A stretch of 64,000 nucleotides of DNA from Pilasporangium apinafurcum (Eukaryota; Oomycota; Peronosporomycetes; Pythiales; Pythiaceae): positions 124,360-188,359 of the forward strand of contig BCKE01000021.1 of assembly GCA_001600495.1 (NCBI GenBank). Reading direction: 5' to 3'. Position numbers and translations under genes: made by a program. Position 1 is the stretch's first letter, and each line of letters begins with the position of its first letter. Below are positions 10,458-20,496 of the stretch, in pieces. A model generated the notes under the pieces. It saw only the letters and a program-made list of their open reading frames with translations. It had not been told where the DNA came from and searched no databases.

Positions 10458-12074
10458 TCACATTAACTGATCAAAATCGATTTCATTTTCTTCAAGCCTA
10501 TGTGGAATATCCTCGCCAGACAACTCCTGGTTCTGTGCATGTGAGAGCGGAGTGGTTGGAACAATGAGCTGAATTGCCACTGATCCATGATCTTTTCTCA
10601 TGTGGTTGAGCGGATGGAAAGGGGTCAGACCCAATGGGAACGCTAAGCGATTACAGTATGTGGTCTTGACCTGATAGAATTCGTTCGTCGGGTCTTTCGC
10701 GTCGCATACCAAGTACCACGTCACCGCAGCAAGGGTCACACGTACACCAAATGCCCACATTGCACTCATTACTTCTAGCTTCTGAGGGTGTTCTTGGAGA
10801 TGAAGTGGTTCTAAATAGGCACCAACATCCATTTGAATCTCTAGTGGAGCAGCCCGAGCTGAGTCTGGTCGGATGATAATATGATCCATGTTGTGGTTAG
10901 AGAGGAACAATCCGAGAATCTCATACGATGATCCGCCTGATTCCGTTCGATTACTAGCATGTAGAATTTGCATCGCGATTGTTCGGGTGGTGGCTTGTAG
11001 TGTGTTATCGATCGATTGCTCTGCGTTCTTCCCAATTTTCTCACATAACAACTCGTATAATTGTGTTTGTATATGGTCGACAATGGCGTCATATCCTATT
11101 GTTCCGGGTAGAAAGTGACCATTGACGCGCAGTTCGTCGCGCTTGATATCTTTAGCATCTTGGAATTTCTCTGCCTCTGTGAGAACCGGGACAATTGATA
11201 TAGGCTTGAAGTCGTTGGTGGGGTCCGAAAGTTCCAGTAGATGCTTCAAATACATTGATTCATGAATAGGAGCATTGTTCACGCTGTTATCATCTTGAAA
11301 TGTCTGCTCCTTGTTGGCGGACGTGGTATCGGAAGGTTGACCTCGAATCAATGCTACAGGAATGCGCACCGTTTGGTCAGGCAACGACGCAAACAACTGT
11401 TCCAGTACATTCTGGAACGGTGAGACACTGCAATCATTGCCTTCATCACAAGTACTCAGTGCGTCATGTAGCAAACGGGTCATCGCTCTGATTTCTTGCT
11501 CCTCTATGGCAGTGAGCTGGGTCCTCAGATGCTGCTCGAATCCCCACTCTTCTGTCTCCTTCGTCAGCGTCTTAGAAATCGCCATAATCTCATCATTAAT
11601 GGCATTGATACCAGTGGGATCATTGTTCTCAAGCTGTTGGAAACTTTTCCGTAACTGGAGCAGATGTATTTTCGTCACCAGTGCCAGTGCCTGCAGTGCA
11701 CCCATTCGCACACAACTCGAGCGAATTTTTCGCTGCGTCGCAACCGCCTGGATCGCAATTGGCTCCACATCACGATCGTTTTCCTTCCACTCCATCTGCG
11801 CCAGCAAATCTTCGCATTTCGATTGCTCTTCCGCTTGTAACTGTGCCAAATCTGCTTCCATTGCCTTCAAATCCCATCCCCACTCCTGCTCTTCCTCTGC
11901 TTCCTTTTCTTCTTCATGATTTTCCCCACCGATTGATCTACTGGCATCCCCCACCACAGCGCTCAAAGAAATATCATCTGCGTTTCTATTTCCCTCTGCT
12001 ACCGCTGCTTCTTCGGGGGCACCGCCAGCTTCAGAGTTTTCCCATTCCTCCCATTCTTCTTCTGCTTTCGACAT
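10458..12074 (-). CDS. Acidic protein of unknown function
   Basis: This single-exon frame encodes 538 residues from ATG 12074 (MSKAEEEWEEWENSE). The frame is open about 40 codons further upstream but only from a non-ATG codon. The first 110 residues are strongly acidic and Trp/Glu-rich (EEEWEEWE, EEEQEWGW), followed by predicted helices to about 270. The C-terminal 230 residues look globular and contain HFLPGTIGYDAIVDHIQTQL, a run I cannot place in a family. There is no signal peptide and no membrane segment. It is divergent to the dysbindin homologue, with about 260 bases between start codons. I do not recognise it and assign no function. Confidence 0.7.
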   Translation of the reverse strand: MSKAEEEWEEWENSEAGGAPEEAAVAEGNRNADDISLSAVVGDASRSIGGENHEEEKEAEEEQEWGWDLKAMEADLAQLQAEEQSKCEDLLAQMEWKENDRDVEPIAIQAVATQRKIRSSCVRMGALQALALVTKIHLLQLRKSFQQLENNDPTGINAINDEIMAISKTLTKETEEWGFEQHLRTQLTAIEEQEIRAMTRLLHDALSTCDEGNDCSVSPFQNVLEQLFASLPDQTVRIPVALIRGQPSDTTSANKEQTFQDDNSVNNAPIHESMYLKHLLELSDPTNDFKPISIVPVLTEAEKFQDAKDIKRDELRVNGHFLPGTIGYDAIVDHIQTQLYELLCEKIGKNAEQSIDNTLQATTRTIAMQILHASNRTESGGSSYEILGLFLSNHNMDHIIIRPDSARAAPLEIQMDVGAYLEPLHLQEHPQKLEVMSAMWAFGVRVTLAAVTWYLVCDAKDPTNEFYQVKTTYCNRLAFPLGLTPFHPLNHMRKDHGSVAIQLIVPTTPLSHAQNQELSGEDIPHRLEENEIDFDQLM

Positions 12075-12335
12075 CCTTCTGTGCAACTTACAGAAGCAGA
12101 GCAATGTGTCAAAACATATCCAAGGGCTACACTTCCAACACTCCTCTAAGTACGCACCCTTCGACGATAAAGTACGAGTTCCTGTATTTTTAACCAATAA
12201 TAATAGATTTAAAAATTAATTTCATCCAATGAATAGTCATAAACAGTGTGAGCAAAGTATTTTTCAAAATTTACCCTCCAAATTACCCCAAAGAGAAGAA
12301 CAGAAGCAGAGAGACAAAGAAGAAGAAGGTTGACA

Positions 12336-13537
12336 ATGCTGGGCTTAAAGTACATGGTGGCCAAATCAAAGGAGCTTTCCACGAAGCTGGACATCACTGG
12401 TACACTCTCCAAATCTTCCAGTAGCAACAGCTTAAACAAATCAGAAGAAAGCCAACCACCACCTGCCATCACCATCAATACGACAGTAACTACAACCAGT
12501 GCTAGTGCAGCCGCCAATGCTGCTCTCAATCCTCATGGACCTACTCAAGCAGGGATGACATCACAACGACGCGAAGGGCAAGAATTTTTGAAGGTGCAGG
12601 CTGCGGAATTTGAACGCGTGTTGACCCAGCATGATAAACTGGTCACCAGGTCAGGCAATATAGCTCTTCGCATGCAAGTTCGGATAGATGTCGCTGACGA
12701 GCGAATTTGTCTGTTGATAGAGGTAACGAACTAGCGGATACATTGGCAGGTACGCGGAAGAAGTTGCTGGACGAAGTCGAAAGCGAACAATATCTGTCGC
12801 AAAATTTCCACCTTGTGCATAAAGTTCGCGAGCAGATCGCGCAAGTGCGGTAAGCCACAGCTTTTTGTCTGTAATCATACTATTCATCTGTATATTTATG
12901 ATGATTTATGCTTGGATAAAGTGGAATGGTGGCCAACATTGCGCTACAATTCGAAGACGTGGAGCAAATTTTAATGCAGCGAACGGAGGAGTATATGGCC
13001 GCTCAAAATGCAGCATTTGCTTCGCAATTGCAACATGAACTCGAAGTCTTTGAGGAGCGGATTTTGGAGGAGAAAGAAGATCGAAAGCGGCTATTGCTGG
13101 AAGAGCGAAGACAATTATTGGCGCAGACCTTCCAGAACGATCTGAAGACGTATCAAACGCTGGTTTCTTACCAGGGTGAATCCAAATTACTCTCTCCAAG
13201 AACGGATGCTGATGCATCCACTTCCATTGAGACACTAGAGTCCATTGACCTCGTTGTTGCTGCTGATGAAAGCCAGTTGGATGCCTTTTACGCTTCAGGT
13301 TCAGAATCAGAAGCCGATGCTTCGGTGCAATCACCCATCGCATCGGCTAAGCTCCCTACTATTTCTGTAGTTGAAGACGCTGGTGAAGAGGCTCTACTTG
13401 ATGAAGAACAAGAAGAAGAGAAAGATGAAGAAAACAGTGAAGCTGAAAATGAGGAACAGGAAATCATTCCAACGGAAAATAAGCAACCACAGGAGCATGC
13501 AGAAAGTGAAGAAACCCCAGATGATTTGACAAACTGA
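12336..13537 (+). CDS. DTNBP1: Dysbindin homologue, BLOC-1 subunit
   Basis: Three exons, 12336-12649, 12721-12849 and 12922-13537, join across 71- and 72-base introns, both phase 2, giving 352 residues (human dysbindin 351). The junctions read KLVTRGNELADTL and REQIAQVRGMVAN. After a Ser/Thr-rich N-terminus comes a coiled coil, with FEDVEQIL matching the human F.EVE..L region and then a Glu/Arg-rich helix ending FQNDLKTYQTL (human FQQDMEQYLST). LESIDLVVAADESQLDAF aligns with human LEQMDLMDISDQEALDVF. The C-terminal 80 residues are very acidic. By family knowledge dysbindin is a coiled-coil subunit of BLOC-1, which sorts cargo from endosomes to lysosome-related organelles. Identity rests on motif order and length. 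Confidence 0.75.
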
Positions 13538-13794
13538 TTGAAGAATACTGAGTTGTAATAGGGCTGTGCCAAATTTTTGTCGGTTCGTAGACGCGTAAAG
13601 GTAGACAGTATTTATAAGGAATGGTTGAGGGCTAATGAAACAGCAAATGCAAAGATTTTTGGAGAAGTGAACCGGCACCCGTTCGTTACGTTTTCGATAG
13701 CACCGAGGAGTCCAACATGCGTCCGTTCGGTCGAAAGCGATGTGCTTTGTAGTCTCACTTGCAACTGCGTATTTCGTCATCGATTGCAGAAAAG

Positions 13795-14238
13795 ATGGAG
13801 TCGAAGGGTGCAGCGAGCGTTGTGTCTGAATCGGAACTGAATAAATCGAGCAAGAATCTGAAAGCGACTAAGGGTAGAGAACATTCCGACTCGCTTGAAT
13901 ATGATCCTGTCATCGCTGAAAAGCTGGGTATGTAGTGTTAGAAACATCCTCACATGGGTATAAGCGATCTCAGCAATGCTTTGTCTATTGTTATCAGCTG
14001 CTTTGTATGAAAAGTTGGGTGGCGATTTAAACGCGATCTTTGAGGTAAGAAGACGGGTTTACAGAGCTTCTGAATCTGACATGAATACTTTGATTATGTG
14101 AGACCGGTACAATGACTGTGTATTCAAAAGGAATTGGATGAGAATCCACGTAAGGCACTTAAACACCCACCAGAAGATGCCGCTGAGTTTGGAAAGAAGT
14201 ACGCACAGGGGTTTTACACATACGCCGAAGCCAAATGA
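13795..14238 (+). CDS. Small three-exon protein, 95 residues, unknown function
   Basis: This gene has no single long frame. Exons at 13795-13927, 13998-14044 and 14131-14238 join with consensus signals (donors GTATGT and GTAAGA, acceptors ATCAG and AAAAG) and correct phases. The product begins MESKGAASVV, has a charged linker, and then a compact helical part: YDPVIAEKLAALYEKLGGDL, AIFEELDENPRKALKHP and a C-terminal FGKKYAQGFYTYAEAK. It has no signal peptide or membrane segment. It starts about 260 bases downstream of the dysbindin gene on the same strand and ends 79 bases before the 3' end of the channel gene on the other strand. I do not recognise the family. Three frame-consistent exons make it likely real. 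Confidence 0.6.
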
Positions 14239-14316
14239 AATGCAAGACCAAAAATGCAGTGCATCAAGCTCATGTACATTCAAAAAAAGTAAAAAGGTCT
14301 TTATTTCCATTTCCAA

Positions 14317-17300
14317 CTATACTGGACTTATTGAAGTTGCTGCGGATGGTGTTTCTACCTGGATCTCTGTGAATTCATTCGATTTCTTATTCAATTCTGC
14401 TGTCATTATCGTTGGTTCTGTTGCGGTAATGCTTTCTGTAATTATGGCTCCGACCGATTTCGTTCTATCATCTTCTTTATTTTCAGCGTTGTGGTGATCA
14501 ATTTCCAGCACCTGGGTATTTGCCTGTGAAATACTTCGACTTCGCTTCGCAGCAGCCAGCAACTCAGTCACAGCCAGTTTGTATTTGCTATTGGCTTCGA
14601 TCGCGTACGTTCGCACAGGCGCCTGCATGGCTTCCCACGTACGCATGGGCTCCCCCGCTGTGCGTTTTAGACCATTAATCACAGTTTCCTCCCGCCAATA
14701 GCGCACCAATGCCCCGTTTTCGTCTTTGTCAAATCCAAGGAGTTTGTCTGGCTTGAAGCTTAGAGGTACAGACTTTCGAAAGTATTCGGTGAACTCGGGG
14801 ATAAGTACTTCACGTTTCTTTCTCGGCGACAAGATGCTAGATAATGTAGCTTCAGTTTTTCCTCCTGCTGGTGTAGTCGAGGTCTCCGAAATTTCGAACG
14901 TAGATCGAAGCACTAGCGGCTCGCTTCCGGGGGGTGGGTTAGCTGTATCGATTGACTTTGAATCTGCTGGTACAGTGGTGACAGCATTTGCATCAGCTGA
15001 TGGTGGTGTCGCTGGTTGTGATGTTTCTACCGCCACTTTCGCTGTCGACTTATTTGCTGTTTTCGTTTTTTTCTTTTTCGTGTTTTTCTTGCTGCTCTTA
15101 GCGTTGAGCGGAAAGACACGTACATGCGCACGTATCCTCAACCAAATTGCCTTCAAAATAATCCCGATTGTTTTCTCCAGCACTGGTAGCAGCATTTGTG
15201 TCCAGATCGTTGACAAAAAAATTCCAACCAGCAGGCAGATGCAGAATAAAAAGACGAGCATCACATTCGGATGGACGATTTTCACCACAAGACCATGTGC
15301 ACCGAGAATATCAAACTTGCTCGCTTCCTTCAGTAATTGCTGATACATGGCATCAACGCTCATCGTATCTGCGTCATATGGAATCCCAAACGTATCAAGC
15401 ACCCATGGTAGATCGAGCGTCGTCGATTTCATGAGGTTCTGATTGCCATACATCCACGTAGAGAACCCTAAGTGCAAGAAGAGCATCCAGGGCAACATGC
15501 TCAACGCCACTTCGCCCAGTTCTTCATCGTATGTAGTCTTAATGCTAAACAAGTGAATGATCGAGAGCTTGTCGAACCAAAACGTGCCCGCAGCCGTTAA
15601 TGCCGCGATGAAGAGCAACACAGGCGAGCCGCCACAGAAGCAGAGTGTCACTAGCACGGAGTTCAGTAACATCGGATACCGCACCGAGATATCAAACGGT
15701 GGTCCAGCATAGAGCTTATTCATTTGCTCCTGCGTACGAATCGATCGCTTTGTCATACACTTTTTTAAAGGTGTAACGATAAACATTTGTAAAAACAGCA
15801 CGATCTGCGGCACAAACGCGTTGATCAACATGGTCATAGTGATGCCTATGCCCACACTTGGATACCAATCGCGCTCGAAGTCGTCGTAGCTTCCTTTAAA
15901 CAAATCTTTTGCTAAGGGAATATTTTTTAATCCGAGTGAAGCGTTCACGATTAAGACGATAATGGCCGTGTTGAGAAATTGTGCACTAAACATTTTGATC
16001 GCAATGGCGGACGCCTTGGCAGATTCACTAGAATGGCGTTCAAAATTGGCGAATGCGCGTAAAATGGCCTTAAGCAATAGGTTCACAATCACGACAATAC
16101 TGGAAGCGACGATGATGAATCCATTCTTCGTTAGATAGTCTTTAATAAATCCCTGACAGGGCACATATTCGTTCCAGAGCATGCGTGGTCCATCAAATAA
16201 ACCATAGGTATCAATACTGGTAGTCAACGCGGTCATACAGAAACAGTAGAGCACGTGACTGGCTTGGTACGTTTCACAGGTCTCACCTTCGTCCTGGAGC
16301 GCCAAGTCAAAACATGGTAATGTGTTGCATGTGATGCTGCTCGTGTCCGAGACACACGGGTCTACACATCGCTTTGGTGCTGTTTCACCTGTTTTCACTG
16401 TCACTGGTTTGGAGATATTCAAAGCATTGACGATGTCATTCGTATAAGCCACGTAATACCGAGTTTCGCCATTCTCTCCAGGTAAACACGTAGCATTTCG
16501 GTCCCATTCTAAGTCCCAACTGATATTGGGATCATCATTAAACGAGGAATTGCCATAGAAAACGATCGGTAGTGAATAATCACATAGCCCCGAAGGTGGC
16601 ATCTTGGACTTGAACTGCTGCTGGGCCGACTGGGCACCAGAGATGATGGCACAAGAGAACAGCAGCAATAGAAACGTCACGAAATTCGTCAAAGAGCGAC
16701 GATAGAACCGTCCACGGTCGGTGATTTCCAAGTTCTCCCATAAGATATTGGATGGCTCTGGGGCGGGTACGACGACTAACGGGTATTTCCCATCACGAAA
16801 TCGCAACATTTTCGGCTGAAACTTATGTGCCAGCCAATACGTTGATTTCCGGTAGTCTCGAATACATCGCCGTCGGGATTCTATGTTGTTAAACACTACA
16901 AATGCACACTCACAGGCTTCTAAGTTGAACTCTTGTTGGGTATCCGTGGCTGCTTTTTTGGCCGCAGCAGCTGCTGCAGACATTTTGGTTTTGGTCTCTT
17001 GGCGTTTCAGCTTAGCGTCATTACCGTGTTTATTACTATCCCCATCCTTCTTTTTGGGAGAGCTGAGCTCTGTTTGCTGCTTGAACGCCTTAATCTTACT
17101 CGTTTTCTTCTCTAGTTGCGTATTCAGCTTCTCTAATTTCGCTTTCGCCTTCTGAAGCAATTTCTCATCTGCGGGCTTGAACGCGTGCTTTTTGTTCTTC
17201 TTTCTGTCTTCAGTAGTAGCATTCGCACTCTCGCGCTTTTCTTCTTCTAAAATCGCAATCAAGTTCTGTGTTTCAGCGATGTTTCTCGTCAGTGCCTCCA

Positions 17301-18615
17301 TCGACAGGAACAGCCGCAAGAGTCCACCGGTGGGGCGGCCGATACTCACTTCGGCAATCCATGTGTTCAAATACATCTCATTCTTTTCCTGCTGCTCCTC
17401 CGTTAACGAAGGATCCGCTAGATGGTCCAAATTGGTGACGACATTGCGATTAACAGCATTCTTCGAGAGTGAATTCTTCACCTTCCGTCGCTTGCGACTC
17501 CAGCAACAGCCAAACCAAAGTGTAAAGTACTCATCTTCTTTCGTTAAATCGTATAAATCATTAAAATGCTGTAGGATTTCTTTTTCATTTGCATCTTTTG
17601 GTAAACCGCGCACATACACGGCGTATTTGGCTGGTGTGAGGTTCTCGTTCATATGGAGATCAATCGCTCGCAGTGCCTTGTGCCGGTATACAAGAAAGAA
17701 AATCAAGAACACTAATGAATACAGTAAATCACAGATCGTAATGATCCAGGAGACAGTTATTGGATTGGACGTGAACGGTGTGTTGACAGTTGTCCAGTTA
17801 CAATCAATATCTCCTTGGGGAAGGCAGAGCGATGGATCTTGTGCGATTTCATCACAGACACCCTGGTTTCCCAATGAAGCATATGCCAATTTCAGCGGAT
17901 CCACTGATTTGCTGGTCACACCGTTACCATAGTAGTTGACTGTAATCGCTGGCAGAGAAATAATGCCCATAATAACAAATACAATGCTTAGGTACTTGGT
18001 CAGCATGAAATAGAGCTGCATGCCGATCCCCAACGCACCAATGTCGTTCATATTGGCCTCGAAAATCGATTTGTTACCTGCACCGAGTCGATCGAGCTTT
18101 GCGAGCGCACTCGCTCGCTTGGCCATACCAGCATAGTCTTTGCTGCTAATTGCAGAAGCTCGTGCATTTGCAGTAGTTGGTCTGGTGGTAGCGGTCATGG
18201 GTCTTGCTGTAACTGTTGTAGATGAGGTTTCAGTGGCAATTGCTGATGGAGAAGCAATCGTAGAAGCGTCACTGCTTGCTACTTGAGGTGGTGATGATGT
18301 CTTTATATCATCAGTAGAACCAATGGCGATCTCGATGGTGTTTTCTGCGGTTGTTTTCTCGCGTGGTGTTCGTTTCGGTGTTTCCGGCTGCTGCTGGGTT
18401 GGTGTAGTTGTACTATCATTGGTGGTGGAGATAGATGCGGCAGGTCCAGCAGCATCGACAAGATTCTTACTGGACGTTTTCTTTGTGTTGATCGGTGCTA
18501 CCATCCGCGCCTCATCGATCTGGATAGGTGGTGGGGTCTTTGGTTTCTCGATTGCGCCTGTTTCAGGGTCATCCGGAACAATCAACGTGGGTAAAGACCC
18601 CAGGGAGGCATCCAT
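14317..18615 (-). CDS. OSCA/TMEM63/CSC1-type (DUF221) cation channel, extended
   Basis: This single exon of 1432 residues starts at ATG 18615; the frame continues upstream only into GTG codons. A Thr/Ser-rich N-terminus of about 170 residues precedes a first helix near 205-230 and a second near 290-315. The cytosolic RRM-like region follows (YAVYVRGLPKD near 330, CECAFVVFNN near 570) and ends in VVVPAPEPSNILWENLEI, close to the family's APEP...W.NL signature. About nine further membrane helices span roughly 635-1140, including an extracellular Cys-rich loop near 690-790. The cytosolic domain has a Lys/Glu-rich coiled insertion near 430-560, and the C-terminal tail adds about 280 residues. Family members are typically 700-900 residues and form mechanically or osmotically gated channels. 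Family level is fairly sure; gating is not. Confidence 0.75.
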   Translation of the reverse strand: MDASLGSLPTLIVPDDPETGAIEKPKTPPPIQIDEARMVAPINTKKTSSKNLVDAAGPAASISTTNDSTTTPTQQQPETPKRTPREKTTAENTIEIAIGSTDDIKTSSPPQVASSDASTIASPSAIATETSSTTVTARPMTATTRPTTANARASAISSKDYAGMAKRASALAKLDRLGAGNKSIFEANMNDIGALGIGMQLYFMLTKYLSIVFVIMGIISLPAITVNYYGNGVTSKSVDPLKLAYASLGNQGVCDEIAQDPSLCLPQGDIDCNWTTVNTPFTSNPITVSWIITICDLLYSLVFLIFFLVYRHKALRAIDLHMNENLTPAKYAVYVRGLPKDANEKEILQHFNDLYDLTKEDEYFTLWFGCCWSRKRRKVKNSLSKNAVNRNVVTNLDHLADPSLTEEQQEKNEMYLNTWIAEVSIGRPTGGLLRLFLSMEALTRNIAETQNLIAILEEEKRESANATTEDRKKNKKHAFKPADEKLLQKAKAKLEKLNTQLEKKTSKIKAFKQQTELSSPKKKDGDSNKHGNDAKLKRQETKTKMSAAAAAAKKAATDTQQEFNLEACECAFVVFNNIESRRRCIRDYRKSTYWLAHKFQPKMLRFRDGKYPLVVVPAPEPSNILWENLEITDRGRFYRRSLTNFVTFLLLLFSCAIISGAQSAQQQFKSKMPPSGLCDYSLPIVFYGNSSFNDDPNISWDLEWDRNATCLPGENGETRYYVAYTNDIVNALNISKPVTVKTGETAPKRCVDPCVSDTSSITCNTLPCFDLALQDEGETCETYQASHVLYCFCMTALTTSIDTYGLFDGPRMLWNEYVPCQGFIKDYLTKNGFIIVASSIVVIVNLLLKAILRAFANFERHSSESAKASAIAIKMFSAQFLNTAIIVLIVNASLGLKNIPLAKDLFKGSYDDFERDWYPSVGIGITMTMLINAFVPQIVLFLQMFIVTPLKKCMTKRSIRTQEQMNKLYAGPPFDISVRYPMLLNSVLVTLCFCGGSPVLLFIAALTAAGTFWFDKLSIIHLFSIKTTYDEELGEVALSMLPWMLFLHLGFSTWMYGNQNLMKSTTLDLPWVLDTFGIPYDADTMSVDAMYQQLLKEASKFDILGAHGLVVKIVHPNVMLVFLFCICLLVGIFLSTIWTQMLLPVLEKTIGIILKAIWLRIRAHVRVFPLNAKSSKKNTKKKKTKTANKSTAKVAVETSQPATPPSADANAVTTVPADSKSIDTANPPPGSEPLVLRSTFEISETSTTPAGGKTEATLSSILSPRKKREVLIPEFTEYFRKSVPLSFKPDKLLGFDKDENGALVRYWREETVINGLKRTAGEPMRTWEAMQAPVRTYAIEANSKYKLAVTELLAAAKRSRSISQANTQVLEIDHHNAENKEDDRTKSVGAIITESITATEPTIMTAELNKKSNEFTEIQVETPSAATSISPV

Positions 18616-18942
18616 TTCCTCCACCACTGCTTCTGTTTCGTATTCAAGGATGTATCAATTTATCCACGCAGAAACACGTTTCTCGCTCTATTTGGTTGAG
18701 GTTAGAATGCTGGGTCTTGAACAGTCACACATTGATAAACAGAAGTCCTTGATCATTGAAACGGAAGCGATGGTGATGTGTACAAAGAGCTACAGTAGTA
18801 ACGACACCAACAGCGATGTAGTGCTAAGGCATGAACAACCATGCTATTATTGGAGCAGCAGCGTTTAGCTGTACCACGTTGCGCGTAGGCAACGTTGCAT
18901 TTCTCTATTCTGTACCCACTCATTGCGTACTCTAGAAGCCAT
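18616..18942. other. Short gap between two minus-strand genes
   Basis: It holds the upstream region of the channel gene and the 3' side of the coiled-coil gene. A minus-strand frame overlaps here (18753-19082), but its sequence does not look conserved. It could hide a missing C-terminal exon of the coiled-coil gene. Confidence 0.35.
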
Positions 18943-19762
18943 TCATGAAAGTTTCTCACTATCGTTGGGCACAGAATCCTGCCAGCAAAAAATGCGGTAT
19001 GTTGGATTCTGGGAGCCAACGTTGGGAGCTGTTGGCCGGAGAGCTTTTGTTCTTGTTGATTTCGAGCAGCAATTTGCACCATGGTCTTCCCATTGCTTCT
19101 GTAAATCTGCCATTTGTTGCTTCATTTCCTGTACCTCCTTCTGAAGATCTACAATTTGCGCCTGAAGCCGTTCTTCCATCTTGACTGGTACCGGTAGTAG
19201 TCGAAACTTGTACGCAGGCGTGAACCCAGCTCCGAAATCAAGTGTGAAAATCAATTCCAGCTCGCGACTGCTTGCTGCTTGCAAGCCAATTTCGTGGTCA
19301 TTTGTCGTAGTTCTGGAAGGATTCGCCAGTCTATCCTAGATTGTATACATCATGGAAAGCAGGATGACTATAATTATTGGTCAATTGCCGCACAAATGAA
19401 ATAGCAGCAGGTGTTGTATACCGCCAGCAAATTCAGGATAACAATGCGCGGAATGGAAACTCCTTCTGGACCAAACGCTTGAAATGTTTTATCATCCACA
19501 TGGCACTCCCTATATTATACAGCAGAGATCAAATTTTTTCTGGACCTGCTTCTTGGTGCATGCATGTCGATCATACGGTTTTACGGAGATCATACCATTT
19601 GTTCATGGTCTGCTTGCTTTCCAGCACGATGTGCGCGTCCGCACTACTGCATACAATTTCGTAGCGGAATGAATCAGTTGGGAAATCATCAAAGCTCGCG
19701 TATCCCTCCGTAGTGATAGCAGTCGTAGACGCAGCGCCGCTATTTCTACAGGACGCTGCCAT
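18943..19762 (-). CDS. Spliced coiled-coil protein of unknown function
   Basis: I assembled exons 19762-19577, 19505-19422 and 19335-18943, with phase-0 joins at 71- and 86-base introns, into a 220-residue product. The first join reads NKWYDLRKT-CHVDDKTF and the second VILNLLA-DRLANPSRTT. The N-terminal half alternates hydrophobic and polar residues like a beta-rich domain: YEIVCSSADAHIVLESKQT, FGPEGVSIPRIVI, then LELIFTLDFGAGFTPAYKF. A coiled coil follows (MEERLQAQIVDLQKEVQEM) and about 50 further residues. I have a weak impression of a multi-copy oomycete family with this layout but cannot name it. The C-terminus may be shortened, since the last 40 residues look less ordered. The first exon start is uncertain. 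Confidence 0.5.
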
Positions 19763-20496
19763 TGCCGTTTGTGATGTCTGCGCCGCGCTATTCCAAGAAG
19801 CAACACGAAGAATGATGATCCATAACTTCAACTCACCACAACTAAAACCCAGTAAGCTCTCTGGACTTATTTAATATAACCCAAATAATTATGTTTATTA
19901 ATTTTGGATAGTTTACCGCATGAATAAAATCCACGTAATATGATACATAAAAACCCATCTGGAATTCCTACACCCGATTTTTGCTGCTGAGCAAATCATG
20001 GTAAAGTACATGGAGCTAATTCACAAGAATGTGAATCCATAGGAGAGCATACTACGCACTTCCTCACAATTTTTCATGCACCACCAAACCGGTTCAGCAA
20101 GAGAATTACGAGTAGGATATGCGAAAACACACCGAGTTTCGTCGAAAAAACCACTTGAGCACTAGTAGAAGTGCAATTCATCATCCACAACGTACAACAA
20201 TATCGGCATCGGATTAAGCTCGATTTCTTGCTTGCAGTTGGATGGAATAATCGCAAAGGTGACAATCCGATCTATATGTTTTTGTATCCGCTTGATACGT
20301 GCATCATCAGCCATTCATTCACTCATATGTTAGCGTAAGTATCGATGAAGGCTTCTATATCAGCTGGAGCATGGCGCATACAGCGGCGTCAAATAATGTC
20401 AACGTCAACGTTTTTCGGCGCACACCAGCAGGAAATTCAGGACTCGAATTAAAGTCGCTCGTGCATATTCAGGCAAGCCGTACTTGGAAGTCTCTT
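19763..20496. other. Intergenic stretch without a recognised gene
   Basis: Short open frames occur on both strands, but none has a motif, a coherent splice pattern or clear codon bias. It includes the 5' side of the coiled-coil gene and the 3' flank of the first receptor-cyclase gene. Confidence 0.4.
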
